From: Mytilus edulis
Lineage: Eukaryota; Mollusca; Bivalvia; Mytilida; Mytilidae
Reading direction: 5' to 3'
Assembly (NCBI RefSeq): GCF_963676685.1
Contig: NC_092350.1
Coordinates: 70,806,502-70,870,501, forward strand
Length of the DNA stretch: 64,000 nucleotides
Numbering within the stretch: the stretch's first letter is position 1; each line of letters starts with the position of its first letter. Under the pieces are notes generated by a model. It was given only the letters and a program-made list of their open reading frames with translations, made no database searches and was not told the origin of the DNA. Position numbers and translations under genes: made by a program. Positions 34,783-45,955 of the stretch are shown here, in pieces.

Positions 34783-34930
34783 AGAAAAAAGTAAAATCAC
34801 AAAATACTGAACCCGAGGAAAATTCAAGAGAGAAAGTCCCTAATCAAATGGCAAAATCAAAAGCTCAAACACATCAAACGAATGGATAACAAATTTCAAA
34901 TTCCTGATTTAGTATAGAACATCTTCAACA
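34783..34930 (+). repeat. Dispersed mussel repeat, family 5
   Basis: AAAAGTAAAATCACAAAATA, AATGGCAAAATCAAAAGCTC and CACATCAAACGAATGGATAA. It lies upstream of gene B, with its twin at 45806-45955 upstream of copy C. Confidence 0.65.
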
Positions 34931-35419
34931 GGTTTAAATGAAAGATCGAATAAAATAGACACTTCATACGTTTTACAGTTACCATCACGTTGTGTCGGTA
35001 TCTCAACTCAGTAACGAAATTTTTACAGACTTTTAGATATTAAGTTACAAAAGTGCATGGCAAGAGGCGCTTACATTGTCGACACATCATATCTAGTCAT
35101 TACCCACTCTTTCTTCTAAAAATACCTGTACAAAGTCAGGAATATGACAATTGTTCTGCATTTGTTCCGTTCATTGAAAAAGTGTAATTTTGTCAGTTCT
35201 TTTGGATTTCCTTCTTTTAAATTTACCTTTCATCTTTTTGTTAAACTTTTTTCATAGTCATATTTACTTTTCAATACAATTAATGTTACTAAAGGGAGAG
35301 GACATATAAAATGAAAACAAATGTATGACATTTTTTTGAATTTGAATTATTTTACAAAGCTGTAAGCTTGTCATTGCAAATCAAAACAAAGGTAAAAAGA
35401 AAATTATAATCTACTTATT

Positions 35420-35431
35420 CTTTTTAATTAG
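35420..35431 (+). promoter_or_regulatory. Splice acceptor-like site before gene B
   Basis: CTTTTTAATTAG followed by TGAGTAAATCTTCA and ATG. Equivalent sites, pyrimidine tract then AG/TGAG and 14-15 nt to ATG, precede all four copies: AG at 26339-26340 (-), 46423-46424 (+) and 55277-55278 (-). This suggests a 5'-UTR intron in each gene. Confidence 0.5.
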
Positions 35432-35445
35432 TGAGTAAATCTTCA

Positions 35446-37194
35446 ATGGATTCGAAAACATCACTGTGTGTAATATGTGATCTTCGGCATTTAACTTCAC
35501 CGTCCACTCACTGGTGTGAGGATTGTGAAGAAGCACTCTGCACTAACTGTAAGGACCACCACAACCTGTCGAAAGCATCCCGAGACCATGAGATCATCCT
35601 TATATCCGAGTACAACAATTTACCTTCTAACATTGTCAATATTGATTTGTATTGCACCTACCATAATGAAAAGTACGTACAGTACTGTGTCGAGCATGAA
35701 TGTCCGACTTGTTACAAGTGTATTAAGGAACATGGAAACTGCAGTGAATTGAAACTTCTTGAAGGACTTACTGGCGGCGTAAAAGTTTCCGAAGACTTTG
35801 GAGATATGGAGCAAAGCGTAGGAAATATAATGAATAATATCCATCGAATAAGAGAAGACAAGAAATGCAACATTGAATTGGTCAAGCATAAAAAGCAACT
35901 GATCATCGAAGAGGTAACTCTTTTGAGAAAAAAGATAAACCAAAAACTAGATAAGCTGCAAAATGAATTAATGGCAGGACTTGACAAAATAGTAACTCAA
36001 TGCTGCATAACCATTGAATCAATGATTTCCACACTCAATAACCAGGATAATGAAATACTGCATTGCAAAACAGAAATCGAGAACACGAAGAAGCATGCTT
36101 CAGATATACAAGCATTCATGTGTATGAGAGAAATCCAAAAGAGGGTAACGAAACACGAGAAGATCATTCTATCTATTGTTGAGGATAAACAGATAGAAAG
36201 AATTGACATCGTATGCACTATAGATGCTATGTTAAAGGATTTTCTGACATATTCAACGACATTTGGTTCAATTATTGTAAAGAACCATCCATCAGAGCGT
36301 ATCGAAATAGTTAGAAAAATAGATGGACAAACTCAAATTTTGGAAGTAGAAAAAGAGCATTCGATCAACAATATCAAACTAAATTTTAACAAGAAACTAG
36401 AAACTTCATGTGATGAAATAAGGGGCTGTGGTGTAACTACCAACGGTGGATTTCTTTTTACAGATTATCACAATGTAGGAGAAAAACTAGTGGTATTAAA
36501 CGCAGATGGCACGCCTGCAGAAACTATCGATTTCTCAGACCAGTACAGTTCCTTCGATTTAGTACGCATAGATGACGATACAGTAGCTGTTACAACTGGA
36601 GATTCATATACAGATACAGAAAAGGGTCTTCTTATTGTTGACTTGACCATCGGGAACGTAATTACGGCTGTCGATTTGCCTTCTATACCCTATGGCATTA
36701 CTTTTGATGGCAAATCAATACTTTTGTGCTGTGAAGGAGAGGATATACAAATGATATCATACAGGGATCTAACCATCTCCAATATTCCAAACACCTTAAT
36801 GTCGGAATGTTCGTATTTAGTAACGCATGCTGACAAGATTTTTTATACCCATGCTAATGAAAATAGAGTGTCATGTTGTTTATATAGTGGAGAACCAGTT
36901 TGGGAGTTCAAAAATGAAACAGTTTTAAAGAACCCACGAGGAGTTACAGTAGATAATAAAGGAAATGTTTTTGTCGTTGGAATGGATTCTGGTAACATTC
37001 TGGTGATTTCCTCAGATGGGAAACAATACCAACAAATACAGACCGAACAATATGGACTTACCAAACCGAGTGCCATATTTTATGACAAAATGAGAAAACG
37101 AATGTTAGTCACAAACAAAAACAACTTCGCACATCTATATGACATTTCCTATGACACTCTCCAATCTAATAATATTAATGAAACTCGTGTATGA
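35446..37194 (+). CDS. RING-less TRIM-like protein B: two B-boxes, coiled coil, NHL-like propeller
   Basis: 582 residues from the ATG at 35446. The frame is open 15 bases further upstream, but only from a GTG, and the AG acceptor at 35430-35431 lies inside that stretch. The cysteine and histidine positions of both B-boxes (C8, C11, C24, C27, C32, C35; C70, H73, C81, H84, C89, C92, H96, C99) are the same as in copy A. A coiled coil follows at about 115-250. The C-terminal propeller carries NPRGVTVDNKGNVFVVG. About 14 residues extend beyond the end of copy A. No RING, signal peptide or membrane segment. A poly(A) signal lies 53 bases after the stop. It is intact, unlike its duplicate C, so it is the likely functional member of the pair. 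Confidence 0.92.
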   Translation: MDSKTSLCVICDLRHLTSPSTHWCEDCEEALCTNCKDHHNLSKASRDHEIILISEYNNLPSNIVNIDLYCTYHNEKYVQYCVEHECPTCYKCIKEHGNCSELKLLEGLTGGVKVSEDFGDMEQSVGNIMNNIHRIREDKKCNIELVKHKKQLIIEEVTLLRKKINQKLDKLQNELMAGLDKIVTQCCITIESMISTLNNQDNEILHCKTEIENTKKHASDIQAFMCMREIQKRVTKHEKIILSIVEDKQIERIDIVCTIDAMLKDFLTYSTTFGSIIVKNHPSERIEIVRKIDGQTQILEVEKEHSINNIKLNFNKKLETSCDEIRGCGVTTNGGFLFTDYHNVGEKLVVLNADGTPAETIDFSDQYSSFDLVRIDDDTVAVTTGDSYTDTEKGLLIVDLTIGNVITAVDLPSIPYGITFDGKSILLCCEGEDIQMISYRDLTISNIPNTLMSECSYLVTHADKIFYTHANENRVSCCLYSGEPVWEFKNETVLKNPRGVTVDNKGNVFVVGMDSGNILVISSDGKQYQQIQTEQYGLTKPSAIFYDKMRKRMLVTNKNNFAHLYDISYDTLQSNNINETRV

Positions 37195-37246
37195 AGGGTC
37201 GGCAGATGAGTCATTTTCTGTAATTAAAAACGATTTGTTACAGTAT

Positions 37247-37252
37247 AATAAA
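37247..37252 (+). terminator. Poly(A) signal of gene B
   Basis: AATAAA 53 bases after the stop codon. The same position in the duplicate reads AATATA (about 48237-48242). Confidence 0.55.
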
Positions 37253-37644
37253 GGATAATATGTTATGTCTTAATGTTTGTAGTTTCATATAATTATAAAT
37301 TTGCCTTTCCATGACACCATTGTTCTGAAAATTGTTTGGACGATAATTGTGAAAATATTGTATAAAGGACCAGATTGCATGTTAATTACGTAAGCGCGTC
37401 CGTCATTATTTTTGATATCCAGTGGTATTTGTCGGTGATGGACTATATTCGTTTTTGTTCTGCAGTTTGCATGTTGTGTCGACTATTGTATTCATGTTTG
37501 AGCTTTTCTCTGTGATGAATGTTCTGGCGTTTATATGTGCTGTGTTTCTGTCACGTAGTGTTGTCATGTTAAAGATATATTTTTTTAACATTGTCATAAA
37601 GCGGGAGGTTTGGCTAATAATTTAACAGGGTTCAACCCATCATC

Positions 37645-38377
37645 TATAATACTAAAATAACGAGGTCCAATTTGTCAGCCGTCATAGGGTAAAGACGACA
37701 AATCAAAGAATTCAACTTTTTTTATAGCTAATATAGGACAATGGTGTAGATTAAAAAGTACACCACTCCAGACCCTTTTGTTTTCCACATAATTAATATT
37801 GCCAATAATTAACAAGTTCCGGGTCGAATCCGATACCGATACCAATAGTATATTCACCTGTTATACCTATTACCTTATCTGTACGGTGTATTTAGGATTT
37901 TGCGACATACACGGGTCATAATCACAGGGTTGACACTTCTAAATTCAATCATAATGATTGTCAAGTTGTTCCATATTGTAATATTTTAATCAGTAAGATT
38001 TTCTAAGATAACAATACGAATACTAAAAATCTTTACTTAAAGTAAGGCGTATATGTATGTTGTAGTTTTCAATTTGTTAGCGGGCATGACGTAAAACAGC
38101 GAATCCAAGAATTCAACTTTATTTATAACTAACATAGGACAATGCTGTTGATTAGGAATACTCCATTCCTGGACCTTTTGTTTTCCAAATAATTAATATT
38201 ACCAATAATTGATAAGTTCCAGGTCGACGGGTTCAAACAGAAAGATTTGAAAGCAGAGAAAACTGTGTATCTTATAATCGGCATGACTTTATCAGATGAC
38301 AATACCAATACTAAAATAAGGCTTACGCATAGTTATATACTTTATTTCAGTCACGGACCCGCGATATCACGACGGGT
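37645..38377. mobile_element. Insertion with internal direct repeat (0.73 kb), absent from the right arm
   Basis: Between CCATCAT and TTTTTTCTGAAAATAATC the left arm has about 730 bp that the right arm (48617-48640) lacks. Two direct repeats of about 160 bp start near 37667 and 38072 (AGAATTCAACTTT, ATATAGGACAATG or similar, CCTTTTGTTTTCC, AAGTTCC(G/A)GGTCGA). There are no clear TIRs or target duplication, so it could be Helitron-like or a deletion in the right arm. Confidence 0.6.
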
Positions 38378-38499
38378 GTGTTCTATTTTTTTCTGAAAAT
38401 AATCTATAAGCATATCAATATTTTTTCAGTGTATACTTTATTCCTTAGTTTGTCGTAATTTGTTTAATAAAGGCAACAGTAGTATACCGGTGTTCAAAA

Positions 38500-38720
38500 G
38501 TCACAAATAGATTGAGAAGAAAACGAATCCGGGTTACAAACCAAAAACCGAATGAAACACATCAAATAAATGAGGAAAACAAAGGAACAACAGGAACACC
38601 AAAGTGCAACAAAAACAAAAGCCAACACACATAGAATCGAATTATTTAATAACAAATGATATATTCCTGCCGTGGTACAGGACATTTTAAGAAAAGAATG
38701 TTGGTTTGAATCAAGTTTAA
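38500..38720 (+). repeat. Dispersed mussel repeat, family 6
   Basis: AAACGAATCCGGGTTACAAA, CAAAGTGCAACAAAAACAAA and TACAGGACATTTTAAG. The twin is at 48715-48915. Frames in it are incidental. Confidence 0.6.
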
Positions 38721-38939
38721 AATATACGCCCAAAGATGATTTCTGAGAAAACGGAATTTAAACTTTCCAATGCTTTTTCTCGTCATTTATGACGTATTAC
38801 ATTTAATTGAATTAACATTGTGAAACACTTCCGTTTGGAACACAAGCTGCTTCTTCTAATAAAATAATATTAGTTAAAATGATTGTAGATATACCTGTAC
38901 GTCATCATTGCAACGATAACCGGATAATTAATTTTACGC

Positions 38940-39520
38940 TACTTCATAGCTGTTTCTTTTTTAATTAAGGCCAAAAAAGGGGGCCCAAAACAAGCATTTT
39001 TATAGTTCGCAGACAATTACTTAAGTATATGTGTATGGATCTCTATAAAATTAAGCACAATGTTCTATACCACAAAAGAAAGTTTGTGAATGATTTGAAT
39101 GACCTTAACCGTTTAGAATGAGGGGCAAAAAAAACTAAGAATTTTGTGTTTCAGGACAATAATTGTAGTATTATTCTATCAATTGCTATTCAATTGTTTC
39201 ACAAGGTGTTATACCACAAACGGAAGGTTGGGATCGATTTTATGGGTTATGACCCTAACGGTTTAGGACAAAGTGGCAAAGGGACCAACACAAAACTTTT
39301 GTTATACTTTTTATATATTATAATGTTTTTTTAATAATGTCTATTATGTTTAATTAAAAGTCTTGAAAACTGGACCCTGTTTTTGAATTGATCAAAATAA
39401 ATGTCCAAATGGTCCAAATTTAAACATTTTTTTATTTATGTATTATGACATGCATCTGTTACATCACAATTTGGTAGTAAACTGATTTTTCTGAGTGTTT
39501 GGTCTTTGGATTCAGCATAA
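38940..39520 (+). repeat. Degenerate copy of the 160-bp repeat type seen at 12.3 kb
   Basis: GGCCAAAAAAGGGGGCCCAA, GGATCTCTATAAAATTAAGC, ACCACAAACGGAAGGTTGGG and GACCCTAACGGTTTAGGA follow the block order of the 12.3-13.4 kb arrays. The twin is at about 49170-49640. Confidence 0.6.
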
Positions 39521-39521
39521 A

Positions 39522-41745
39522 AGAGGGACGAAAGATACCAAAGGGACAGTCAAACTCATAAATCTAAAACAAACTGACAACGCCATGGCTAAAAATGAAA
39601 AAGACAAACAGAAAAACAATAGTACACATGACACAACATAGAAAACTAAAGAATAAACAACACGAACCCCACCAAAAACTAGGGGTGATCTCAGGTGCTC
39701 CGGAAGGGTAAGCAGATCCTGCTCCACATGCGGCACCCGTCGTGTTGCTTCTGTGATAACAAATCCGGTAAATAGTCTAATTCGGTAGGTCACATTCAGG
39801 AAAGGGAAGGGGATTGTAGTTACGACGTAAGGAACATATCCGTTATCATTTGTGATACGGTTATTCCATAACGGTCAACCAACTCGTGATGGCGTCCGTA
39901 AAATTTACGAAGGGATGATTTCAACTTCACCATTTGGAACTCTTGGTTTAATAGCTTCCTTGTGAGCAGCAACCCTCTATCAAGAAAATCATGTTAGGAA
40001 ATGCAAGCATGGGAATATCGTATCAATTGGGAGATATATACCCCATTTGCAGGTGCTGCTGGAATGTTGCTACTTAGAAATGGAAAGTTCACAATTGGAA
40101 AGCTGAAATCATCTCTTTTGTCGTAAAGTTTTGTTTTCAACCGACCCTCATTGTCAATTTCTAGTTGTAAGTCAAGATATGAGGCCGACTTATCTGTATC
40201 TGTAGTATCCTTTATCTCTAGCTCGATTGGATAGATGCGTTCCACATAGTCACCAAATTTTGAATTATTTAGTGAAAGAACATCATCTATATAGCGAAAC
40301 GTAGAGTTAAAGGATAGTGCTAACTTCTTATCTTTCTTCCTAAGAAGTTCCTGCATGAAGTCAGCCTCATAATAATAAAGAAACAAGTCGGCAAGTAGAG
40401 GGGCACAGTTTGTTCCCATTGGAATGCCGACAGTCTGTTAAAAAAACACGTCCTCCGAACGTAACAAATATGTTGTCAATCAAGAAATCAAGCATCTTGA
40501 TAATATCAGTTTCAGAGAATTTTTTGTTCGAATCAGAGTGATCCTTTACAAAGTAGGATTTCTCCCTCCCTAAGACAAGATACTTGTATCTACGTTGGCC
40601 ATTCTTTTTTACGAAGCAAAGCAATACCAACTCTTTCAATTTGTGTTTTAGTTTGGAATGTGGAATACTAGTGTACAGAGTAGAAAAGTCAAATGTTTTA
40701 ATACTGTTACAAGATGAAAGAGAGTTAGATTGTATGTACTCTAAAAGATCTTTGGAATTTTTAAGTATCCACATCTGATTCACGCCCCCTCTAGAATAGG
40801 CAGTTTCACAATAACTTTGAAGCCCGTCTTTAATTGCTGATAAAATAGATGTTAATAATTTAGAAAGAGGTTGCGTGGAGCACTTGGAAGACCCAGCAAT
40901 ATACCGTTGTTTGTAAGGACACTTATGTAGTTTAGGTATCCAATACAGTGATGGCAGATCCAGTTCTTCATCTTCGGTTGAAATTCCAAAGGAACACAGA
41001 ACAGACCTATGATTATCCAGGATTTCCTCTTTGGTAAGTGTCGTGAGTGTATATGTTGAGTTTCCAAGGGAATTGTCAATACCTAATTCGTTTATCAAGT
41101 AGTTAATGTAATGAGTATGACATACAACATCGATGTTGTTTGGGGCTTTATCTGCGGGGACAACAACATATTTGTCATGGAGGTAGGATAGGTGTTTTGC
41201 AACATTTGGGTCTTTAAAGATTGACGTAGCATGGGCATTGATAGACCCATTCAGTTTCTTAATTCTGATTTGTATTAACGACCTCACTGCCTTAATCCAT
41301 TCGGAAAGAGTGTCTACGTCTTCCTTCTCGCGCTTAGCCCATTGCCTGGCATAATCCTCAACTGAATCCATCAAAATTTTAAAGTTGAATTTCCAATTGA
41401 TGGATTTAGGCTCACGATATTTCGGACCTTTCGATAACACATTTCGTAGAGAAGTGTTATTAACAATGTTGAGGTCACTGGTAATAACGTGGCCAGCGGG
41501 ATTATATGTGAATTGGGAACTAGCACAAGTGCAATCGGGAGGTTTAGACTTGAAGTCGTCAATATAGAGATCCTGCAAAACGTGTTTGTAATTGAAAATT
41601 TTAGTTGCAATAGGTTTGGTATAGGTATAAGAAATGATTGGTACAGACTGGTCTTTGAAATAAGGAGGTATTTTCGATTGAACTAATTTATGATGAAGGA
41701 TATTGCCTAAGTTGACGCCATCGATACCTTTGTTGGCAAAGGAAA
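39522..41745 (-). mobile_element. Penelope-like retroelement, nearly complete RT, inserted in the left arm
   Basis: Present in the left arm only; the right arm reads GGATCCAGCAGTAACTGTAC at the empty site (50040-50060). It carries Penelope-type reverse transcriptase and the 3' tail that recurs as short fragments in this window (26840, 29967, 43986, 60408, 61605). It ends in TTTCGTCCCTCTTTT. No GIY-YIG endonuclease was seen. The low decay and the empty site show that it inserted after the duplication. Confidence 0.85.
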
Positions 41746-41758
41746 GATATATGTACAT
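39994..41758 (-). pseudogene. Penelope-like reverse transcriptase, broken
   Basis: Two overlapping frames. The first (41758-40367) contains the linker region, LYWIPKLHKCPYKQRYIAGS and FDFSTLYTSIPH, the second of which is the RT motif with the first catalytic Asp of this class. The second (40419-39994) contains GTNCAPLLADLFLYYYEADF, FRYIDDVLSL (catalytic Asp pair) and ASYLDLQLEI. A T7 run at 40440-40446 puts the two out of frame by one base. A TAA ends the second frame at ACIS, after which homologous sequence continues (HDFLDRGLLLTRKLL-like). The ATG at 41758 and the first few codons derive from flanking DNA, so the element is 5'-truncated and the ORF start is accidental. Confidence 0.88.
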
Positions 41759-41766
41759 TCAATATA

Positions 41767-41815
41767 AATAAGAAGGTGTGGTATGAGTGCCAATGAGACG
41801 TCTGGCAGTTGAATT
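41767..41815 (+). repeat. End of dispersed repeat family 1
   Basis: AAGAAGGTGTGGTATGAGTG and CCAATGAGACGTCT. The twin is at 50066-50110. It lies directly beside the Penelope insertion point. Confidence 0.6.
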
Positions 41816-41997
41816 CTAAGTTTAGAATCATGTCTAGTAATTTTTGTAAGCATCAGCTTTTTATCTAATGAAACAGATTGCCAAAGTATAAAAAATACAG
41901 TCTCTGAAATTATTTCAATTAAGAAAAAAAAAGGCCAGTCTGAGCTTTTCACATCAATTTGCGTCCGTCGTCCGTTGTGGTCGTATGTTAATATTTA

Positions 41998-43776
41998 GCT
42001 CTATTGACCCGAAGGGCCAAGTGAGCTTTTCTCATCACTTTGCGTCCGTTGTCCGTCGTCGTCGTCTTTTTCTGTTAACTTTTACAAAATTCTTCTCTTC
42101 TGAAACTACTGGGTCAAATTAACCAAATTTGGCCACAATCATCATTGGGGTATCTAGTTTAAAAAATGTGTCCGGTGACCCAGCCAACCAAGATGGCCAC
42201 CATGGCTAAAAATAGAACATAGGGGTAAAATGTAGATTTTGACTTAAATTTCTGAAACCAAAGCATTTAGAGCAAATCTTACAAGGGTTAAATTGTTTAT
42301 TAGGTCAAGATCTATCTGCCCCGAAATTTTCAGATGAATCTGAGAACCTGTTGATGGGTTGCTGCCACTAAATTGGTAATTTTGATAAAATTTTGCAGTT
42401 TTTGGTTATTATTTTGAATGTTATTATATATAGAGATAAACTGTTAACATCATAATGTTTAGCAAAGTAAGATCTACAAATAAGTCAATATGACCAAAAT
42501 GGTCAGTTGACCCCTTGAGACGTTATTGCCCTTTATAGTCATTTTTTTTACCAATTTTTCGTAAATTTTTGTAATCTTCTACAAAAAACTTCTCCTCTGA
42601 AACTACTGGGCCAAATTTAATCAAACTTGGCCACAATCATCATTGGGGTATCTAGTTTAAAAAATGTGTCCGGTGACCGGGCCAACCAACAAAGATGGCA
42701 GCCATGGCTAAAAATAGAACATAGGGGTAAAATGTAGATTTTGGCTTATATCTCTGAAACCAAAGCATTTAGAGCAAATCTGACATGGGAAAAAATTGTT
42801 TATTAGGTCAACATCTATCTGCCCTGAAATTTTCAGATGAATCTGAGAACCTGTTGTTGGGTTGCTGCTACTAAATTGGTAATTTTAAGAAAATTTGCAG
42901 TTTTTGGTTATTTTTTTGAATATTATTATATATAGAGATAAACTGTTATATCATAATGTTCAGCAAAGTAAGGTCTACAAATAAGTCAATGTGACCAAAA
43001 TGGTCAGTTGACCCCTTAAGGAGTTATTGCCCTTTATAGTATTTTTTTACCAATTTTTCGTAAATTTTTGTAATCTTTTACAAAAATTTTCTCTTCTGAA
43101 ACTACGTGGTCAAATTTAATCAAACTTAGCCATAATCATTACTAGGGTATCTTGTTTAAAAAATGTGTGCGGTGACCTGGCCAACCAACCAAGATGGCCG
43201 CCATGGCTAAAAATAGAACATAGGGGTAAAATGTAGATTTTGGCTTATAACTTTGAAACCAAAACATATAAAGCAAATCTGACAAGCCATTAAATTGTTA
43301 ATCAAGTTAATATTTATCTGCTCTGAAATTTTCAGATGAATTGGACAACTGGTTGTTGGGTTACTGTCCCCCAATTGGTAATTTTTAAAGAAATTTTGCC
43401 ATCTTGAATACTATTATAGATAGAGATAAACTGTAAACAGCAATTATGTTCAGCAAAGTAAGATCTACAAATAATTCAACATGACCAAAATGGTCAGTTG
43501 ACCGCTAAGGAGTTATTGCCCTTTATAATCAATTTTTAACAATTTTCATTAATTTGGTAAATTTTTGTAAATTTTTACAAAATATTTTCCTCTGTTATAA
43601 AAGGGCCAAGTTTATTATAGATAGAGAAAATTGTAAGTAGCAAGGATTTTAGTAAATAAAGATCTACAAACACATCACCATCACCAAAATACAATATTGT
43701 CATGAATCCATCTGTGTAATTTGTTTAATATGCACATAGACCAAGGTGAGCGACACAGGCTCTTAAGAGCCTCTAG
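41998..43776. mobile_element. 1.78-kb element made of three 500-bp units, flanked by TTA
   Basis: It begins GCTCTATTGACCCGAAGGGC and ends CACAGGCTCTTAAGAGCCTC-TAG, with TTA on both sides (41995-41997 and 43777-43779). The right arm has one TTA at 50316-50318 and no element. Inside, AACTAC(T) with GGCCACAATCATCATTGGGG and AAAAATGTGTCCGGTGAC recurs at 42104, 42601 and 43100 (periods 497 and 499), with a partial fourth unit. It is a recognisable mussel repeat family. The surrounding DNA is itself a diverged relative of the unit, so expansion by recombination is an alternative to insertion. Confidence 0.7.
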
Positions 43777-43983
43777 TTACAAAAATCTTCTCCTCAACCT
43801 CAAACTATTGGACTATATTTAATCAACCTTGGCCACAATTGCCGTCGGGGTATCGAGTTTTAAAAATCATGTGCAATGACCACCCCCTTTTTGCCAACCA
43901 ACATGGCAGACAGGGCTAAAAATAGAACTTACGGGGTAAAATGAAAGTTTTGTATGTTATCTTGAAAACAGCTATAGATAGAA
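43777..43983. repeat. Right end of the left arm; junction of the tandem duplication at about 43983
   Basis: CAGGGCTAAAAATAGAACTT ... TTTTGTATGTTATCTT matches 50450-50505. At AGCTATAGATAGAAAACCAAG it switches directly to Penelope tail sequence equal to 30567 onward, so this is the join between the two arms. Confidence 0.8.
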
Positions 43984-43985
43984 AA

Positions 43986-44403
43986 CCAAGAGTTTCCAAT
44001 GGTGAAGTTGAAATCATCCCTTCGTAAATTTTACGGACGCCATCACGAGTTTGTGGACCGTTATGAAATAACCGTTTCACAAATGATATCGGATATGTTC
44101 CTTACGTCGTAATAACAACCCCCTTGCCTTTCATGAATGTTACCTACTGAATTAGACTATTTACCTGATTTGTTATTACATAAGAAACACGACGGGTGCC
44201 ACATGTGGAGCAGGATCTGCTTATCTTTCCGGAGCACCTGAGATCACCCATAGTTTTTGGCGGGGTTTGTGTTGCTTATTTTTTAGTTTTCTATGTTGTG
44301 TCATGTGTACTATTGTGTCTTTGCTTGTCGTTTTCATTTTTAGCCATGGCGTTGTCATTTTATTTTCGATTTATTAGTTTGACTGTCCCTCTTTTTAATA
44401 AAG
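43986..44403 (+). mobile_element. Penelope-like retroelement 3' tail
   Basis: From TTTCCAATGGTGAAGTTGAA to CTGTCCCTCTTTTTAATAAA. It is the duplicate of 30567-31005. Confidence 0.85.
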
Positions 44404-44999
44404 GTTATTTGTATTTGATGAAATAGCTGTATTTAGAAGGTGAAGCCTCACGAAATATTCATCCAAAAAAAGGGTAACCTATTACAAATGAATAATATTC
44501 AATGTGTGTTATTCTTATTTATATACTTTTTAATTATATTATTTAGTCAAAACTTTAATAATGTTTAAATCATTTCCTATTATCTACTTATTAGAGACGG
44601 AATCAATAGTAAACTCTAACGGCATGTCCGATTTATATCTATAATGTTAACACAGATTGCGGTCAGTCATATGATATATGAAAAATATACACAGAGTCCT
44701 CTATATCTATATTTACATTACCCTGACACCATTTATTTATCATATACCAACGTATATATTTTTCCATACATGAATTTGATTACAACAAAAGTTAGAGTGT
44801 ACAAAAATAAGACAGCAATCAAACGAAGAAACCAAATCGACATTGGCTATTTTTTGTTTTACCTAATAAAAATGTAGAAAATATAAAGAATGTAGTACAA
44901 TATTATACACCTTTTGTTTGTCTTTGATGTACTTGATCTTTATAGTGACCATCCTGTTTGAAAAATTGACTGTGTAATGAAATTCAAAAAAAGCAATGG

Positions 45000-45140
45000 G
45001 GAATATGTCAAAGGGACAACAACCCGACCGAAGAGCAGACAACAACCAAAGACCACTAATGGTGACAGCGTAACGAGAAAATCCTGCACTCGGAGGGGGT
45101 TCTCTGCTGTGAAAGTTCTTTGTTGCCGCAACCGCGGGGT
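45000..45140 (+). repeat. Dispersed mussel repeat, family 3
   Basis: Twin of 31590-31735 in the right arm. Confidence 0.65.
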
Positions 45141-45805
45141 ATTAAATATCACCCTTATCCTTGAAAATAAGCTTTCGTTCTATAGCTTTCGTTTGTTACA
45201 CGTAAAACGTTTTTAAACTCATACATACTTATTATCACTACCAAACACAGTTCAAAATCAAATTTTGGTGCCGTTACCTTTACTATTCTCATTGTATATC
45301 CCCTGATATATGAAGAAATTGTCATGTTTTACCGTTTCCGCACTATTGCTTCGGTTAGCAAAAACATAACGTTATGACAGTTAAACACAACGCTTATAAG
45401 ATCTAAACATAGATAGAGGTCAAATTTTTGGTAGTATCTCTTCACTGTTCAAGAGTTATCAACCTCTGTTTTAAAAGGAACAATTGACTAGACTTGTCGT
45501 ATATTTACAAGCAGGGCATCTCGGTTCTATTGACACAATCCCTGTTCATTTTATTATGTTATTAATGTTATATGATCTATATATTAAGCAGTTATCATGT
45601 ATATGTATGATTGTTTAACACTATAAAACAAAGCACACTTTTAAAATTTGAAAATATGCCTAGTGGGATGAATTCAACTTTCAAATGCTTTCGCAGCACT
45701 CGCTCACTCATCCTCTGTTCCCATGAAGTATACATATGTTAGTTAATACATCAGGACCGGGCATGTCAACACTATGTGAACTTCTTTCACATGAATGTGA
45801 TCTTT

Positions 45806-45955
45806 ACAGAAAAAAGTAAAATCACAAAAACTCAAAAGAGAAACTCCCTAATCAAATTGCAAAATTAAAAGCTCAAACACATCAAACGAATGGATAACAA
45901 CTCCTGATTTAGCATAGAACATCTTCATCAGGTTTAAATGAAAGATCACACGTTT
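45806..45955 (+). repeat. Dispersed mussel repeat, family 5
   Basis: Twin of 34783-34930, with small internal deletions. Confidence 0.6.

Larger units (their letters stand above)
30567..43983. repeat. Tandem segmental duplication, left arm (carries TRIM-like gene B)
   Basis: It matches 43984-50515 in the same order and orientation: Penelope tail, flank, family 3 repeat, gene, 3' flank and the closing GAACTTACGGGGT / TTTTGTATGTTATCTT block. It is interrupted by four insertions absent from the right arm: 32358-34714, about 37645-38377, about 39522-41745 and 41998-43776. Their sum (about 7.1 kb) minus the one insertion unique to the right arm (about 0.3 kb) accounts for the length difference (13.4 versus 6.5 kb). 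Confidence 0.88.

Noticed and set aside
35431-35445. GTG start five codons upstream for TRIM-like gene B
   Set aside because: Eukaryotic start is ATG; the stretch holds the acceptor-like AG, and the ATG at 35446 aligns with the starts of the other copies.
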